A DNA stretch of 64,000 bases from Lumbricus rubellus (taxonomy: Eukaryota > Annelida > Clitellata > Crassiclitellata > Lumbricidae), in contig OX243815.1 of NCBI GenBank assembly GCA_945859605.1, positions 45,209,193 through 45,273,192 on the forward strand, written 5' to 3'. Position numbers and translations under genes: made by a program. Below are positions 59,663 through 64,000 of this stretch, piece after piece. The notes beneath the pieces are model-generated. The model did not search any database, was not told where the DNA came from, and saw only the letters and a list, made by a program, of their open reading frames with translations. Position 1 is the first letter of the stretch. Every line of letters starts with the position of its first letter.

Positions 59663-59821
59663 CATGGGCGGAGTTTATCAGGGGCTAGGGGGAGCTAAGC
59701 CCCCCCCCCCAAGAAGGTCCAGATTCAGCTTTTTTACCATGAAAATGATATCTTTTCCCGGGCTTAGCCCCCCTAAGAAGGCATTAACCCCTCCAAGAAT
59801 GGAAACCAAACTCCGCCCATG
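59663..59821. mobile_element. CATGGGCGGAG element, copy 3, 159 bp
   Basis: Ends CATGGGCGGAGTTTATCAG and CCAAACTCCGCCCATG; exact 8-bp duplication CCCGAAGT (59,655-59,662; 59,822-59,829). Unit B has TTGTCCCGAAGTGTTTTTCC uninterrupted at about 37,428. Confidence 0.94.
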
Positions 59822-61645
59822 CCCGAAGTGTTTTTCCCCCGCGAGCGGATATCATTGAGAATCATTTGGACAAAGTTCTTACTGTTCTGGAATGGCAAAT
59901 ATCTGCTCTTATCTGCTAATACGACTATCAGACCCATCTTGCGAACCCTCCAACGCTTCCATCGCTTACAATGTAGCCTATAGATCTAGCTTTGCACTCA
60001 AAGCTGAAAACACTTCTCTTCCGCATATTCACGCCTTATTGCTCACTTGCCTTCCTTGCCTCTCACCCCAACAACTCAAAGAGCCATATCCACTTTAGCC
60101 GTGTGACCGCCTACCTATCTGACCCCATGCAGGATCTTCACCTGGGCCTTATCTAGCCTGCCTAGAAATTTTGCTTAACTGATTGCCTGTGAATAATCCG
60201 TTTAGGCCTACTCTCCATTTCGCAACTGCAGACGTTATCTGTAGCCTAAAAATCTCGAGGTTGCTGATAATTCCCTTTCAGTGCTCGTCCATTCACTGTA
60301 ACGTGTACGACAGCCAAGTCCACTCTCGTCAGACTTAAGAACATCACCTATGTGAAAAAGCTTGCTTTATTTAGACAGATATGTTGAGGAAGCTAAGTAG
60401 GCCCACGCCTAGGCCTGCCTCAGGATTTTGGCGAAAAGTTATAGGCCTACATGCTTTGGTAGTATAGGTTAATATGCTTGTGAACGGCTTATTATTTTTG
60501 ACCTTATTATAATTATAATTATTATTATGATCATCATCATCCTTGTTATCATAATTGTTTATCAACAGCATCATCATTATCATCATCATCACACCCTCAT
60601 CATCAGCATCAGCATCCGTACCCTAGGCTATGTAGGCCTAGCTTAAGTGTAGGCCTATGCAATAATAGGAACGTAATTATACTACAAGGAGTTGTTAATG
60701 ATTAGACCTAGGCCTATATGGAAAATTAGGTGGTATCGTCTTCATTATTTTCAGCATCATCATCATCACCATCATCATCATCACCATCATTATTAGGCCT
60801 ATTATCATTATCATTATTTGGTCGGTTGGGCCTATATATAGTATTTTTGCTAGTGAAACCTTTGGTAATAGTCTGGGGCTTATTAACAGAGACTTAACGA
60901 AGACTGCAGCTGGTCTCTTTCTCGCTTATAATAATTCTCATCGGTCTATGATTTATGCACCGTTGAGATTTGAAGATTTGATCATCTGTCACTTTTTTCT
61001 GAAGAAATAATTTATGTCTCGTTTGTTTTGCCTACAAAATGGAGTCTAACGGAAATAAAGGAATTCTGTTGACTCGACAAAAGTTTGCCTTTGCTTCAGT
61101 TCATGAACTCAACGATGGAGTTGGAAGAGGATCGCATACACACACGGTGTGGAGTTGGTAAAGATTTTTATGTAGCACCTATGATTCTGTGCTGAGCTTG
61201 TTGCGGAAATCTCGCCTTCAGGGTTCATGGTTCTCACTGTGTGGGTCAATATGGTGTATGGATGGATGGATGGATGGATGGAATGATGGAAGGGCGGGCC
61301 GCGGGTGGAAGAGTGGATGGATGAGTAGATGGATCATGGAAGACAGGTTGGTGGGTGCATGAAGGGATGAAATGGGTGGTTGGGTCGATGGGTGGATGGA
61401 TGGATTGCTGGAAGGATGGGCTGATGAAGGGACGGATGGATTGTTGGGTGGATGGTCGGGTTGCTCGGTGAATTGTTGGATGAGTGTGTTCTTAATCCAT
61501 CCAATAATTATAGCACTGGTTCATCATCATATGCGAGCTGAATAGTTGCATCTGATGATTTTGTGTGAAACGAGTGGAAACATCTGGATGGATTGATGCA
61601 ACGTTGAGCAGCAGCAGCAGCAGCAGCACACAGTATATAACTAGG

Positions 61646-62225
61646 GTAGCTCGGTCCTCATCGGTCATCGCCCCGTCCTAGGACCACCTGAGTTTCATGC
61701 GCACCTCCAGCAGGTGCCTGGCGCCACTAGGCGCGCCCGCGATGCATGTGCTGACTAGTATGGTATGATATGGCAGGTTCCCTATAGCTGCTCCATGCAT
61801 ACACCACGAGATACAGGTAGAATTTCCCTGGAAATATCTCTTTCACCATTTCGGCGGGATTAGGCGCAGTCAGAAAAGTTGCCGGGAGGTTTGAGGAGTC
61901 CAACTTCCTGGTATTTCTTAGGAGTTAGAACCTCCCCATATTTATGTCTCCTTTGCAATCCCCAAACCGACGTGGACCAAACGCTTCCCCACCCCACTAG
62001 TTTCTTCATCTACAGTTCTCATACCGGGTTAGGGTCAACGCATAATGCACCTCTCGGCTAAACTGCGCAGCTATCATTCTATACCTGCCAACAAGTAAGG
62101 AATAGCGAAACTAAAACGTAAGGTAATCTAAAGTAATTACAGGGTAATGAAGGGTGCACCATGAGACAAAGTATGTTAAGAGTATGTCGGATGATTGAAT
62201 GAATTGATGGACGGATGGATTGATG
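61646..62225. other. Spacer after unit D, nothing recognised
   Basis: GC is higher at 61,665-61,745 (CAGGTGCCTGGCGCCACTAG, a local palindrome). No reading frame of note, no repeat shared with the rest of the window. Confidence 0.5.
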
Positions 62226-62418
<193 letters not shown>

Positions 62419-62690
62419 GGACGGATAGATATGTCGGGCGAAATGGCTCGCTCTGGCCAGATGTGAAGTGTTGTAATCGCAGAGTCGTCACATGCACGCT
62501 AACCCGCGGGACAGAGTTTACTCTGTTTCTTTATTCTGGTCCTTCTATCGTTCTATCCTTCGATCTAGTAGCAGTTTCAGTTTCAGTTATTCGTCTTAGA
62601 CGCTCAAACCAAAAAACGGGAAGAGAGAAAAGACAGAAGACAGACAGCTAGATCCTAGATGGAGTGCAACCGACATCATGATTTATCTAT

Positions 62691-62846
<156 letters not shown>

Positions 62847-63002
62847 CTGGCATCAAGGTAGACGCTCCTCGACTATAGAATGCAATCGAGTGTAGAGGAA
62901 ATGGCAGAAGACGGACGGATGGTCGGTGGATCTCAGGAGGCCGAATCGGATAGGTTCAGTGGAGTAGAAGTAGTTAGCTTTCATCGAGCAGACGCCACCT
63001 AG

Positions 63003-63480
<478 letters not shown>

Positions 63481-64000
63481 GACAGCGAGACAAAAGGACA
63501 GCAGCAGGATGTCATGAAGATCAACCAGACAAACAACAGTATAATATGAAGAGTATTTAAGACGGCACCTGAGTATTCTTCAAGTGCGAATCTCATTGGA
63601 TGGACGACTATTTCCTTTGGCGAGTGATGGAGGGATACTGCTGCTGCTGCCGCTGCTGCTGCTGCTGATGTTGCTGCAGGGAATGAAAGTAGGGTCTGCT
63701 GCTGCAGGGCAGAGGATGAGGAGGAGGATGAAGAGGAGGATGAAGAGGATGAGGATGAAGAGAAGGAGGAGGAAGTCTTTCCACTTGACTTGTCTCATCC
63801 TCAAGTGTTCTTGACCTTGACGCGGAAATAAAGCAGCAGTGCTTCGTCTTTCCATGTCTCTGTTTGTGTCTCTGTTTGTGTCACTGTGTCTACCCGTCTT
63901 CCGCCTGTCTCTGTGTGTCTGTCTGTGTGTCTGTCTGTATGTCTGGCCCGTCTGTGCGTTTGTGCATTTGTCTGTCTGTCTGTCTCGCTTTCAACGGTCT
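63481..64000. other. CTG/GAGGAT-rich end of window
   Basis: (CTG)n at about 63,641-63,675, (GAGGATGAA)n at about 63,715-63,770 and (TGTC)n after 63,850. A short frame at 63,584 has an MKRRMKRMRMKRRRRK run, but this comes from the simple repeat. No gene called. Confidence 0.55.

Larger units (their letters stand above)
57530..61645. repeat. Segmental duplication, unit D (R segment only)
   Basis: Matches the R segments of units B and C and ends at about 61,645 (GGTAGCTCGGTCCTCATCGGTC), the point where those units pass into the galactosyltransferase segment. No galactosyltransferase sequence follows. Interrupted by insertions at 57,716, 58,335-59,575 and 59,663. Confidence 0.87.

Overview
This window is genomic DNA of an animal, most likely a marine invertebrate. 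The evidence is spliced genes with canonical GT-AG introns of 0.3 to 8 kb, tRNA-derived SINEs, many short cut-and-paste transposons, microsatellites, and two metazoan gene families (giant-ankyrin type and beta-1,4-galactosyltransferase type). I cannot name the species. All exon models below were read by eye from frame, splice-site and phase agreement; no transcript data were available.

Region 1 (2-33,625, plus strand) is the 3' two thirds of an ankyrin gene. Eighteen exons, seventeen well supported, encode in order: a linker after the (off-window) ankyrin repeats, ZU5-N, ZU5-C, UPA and death domains, then a long C-terminal tail. The tail is built from exons that all begin and end in phase 1, so they can be included or skipped without breaking frame. 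One carries a tandem NQ-E/D-P pentapeptide array, two carry repeated 'DG-V-x-R/K-R' modules. A second possible 3' end lies right after the death domain (stop 14,287-14,289, AATAAA at 14,348), and a candidate internal first exon lies at 15,486-15,732.

Region 2 is three intronless minus-strand genes for type II membrane glycosyltransferases of the beta-1,4-galactosyltransferase (GT7) family, with an unusual C-terminal PAN/apple-like domain and a stem made of a 21-residue coding minisatellite (3, 7 and 5 copies). Copy A (21,623-23,125) sits antisense inside an ankyrin intron; copies B (40,143-41,894) and C (54,324-55,946) lie downstream. They belong to a tandem segmental duplication: A about 21.0-26.6 kb, B about 36.4-45.5 kb, C about 45.6-56.5 kb, D about 57.5-61.65 kb; D lacks the gene.

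Region 3 is a layer of mobile elements. Because the duplicated units act as natural empty-site controls, several insertions can be proven from the window alone: hAT-like elements with 8-bp target duplications, Harbinger-like MITEs with TTA/TGA duplications, TTAA (piggyBac-like) mini-elements, and a 4.4-kb terminal-inverted-repeat element whose interior is an array of about 45 copies of an 85-bp satellite arranged as dimers. The last 2.3 kb is mostly GATA, GT and GACA microsatellite. No prokaryotic features, rRNA, functional tRNA, CRISPR or viral genes were recognised.
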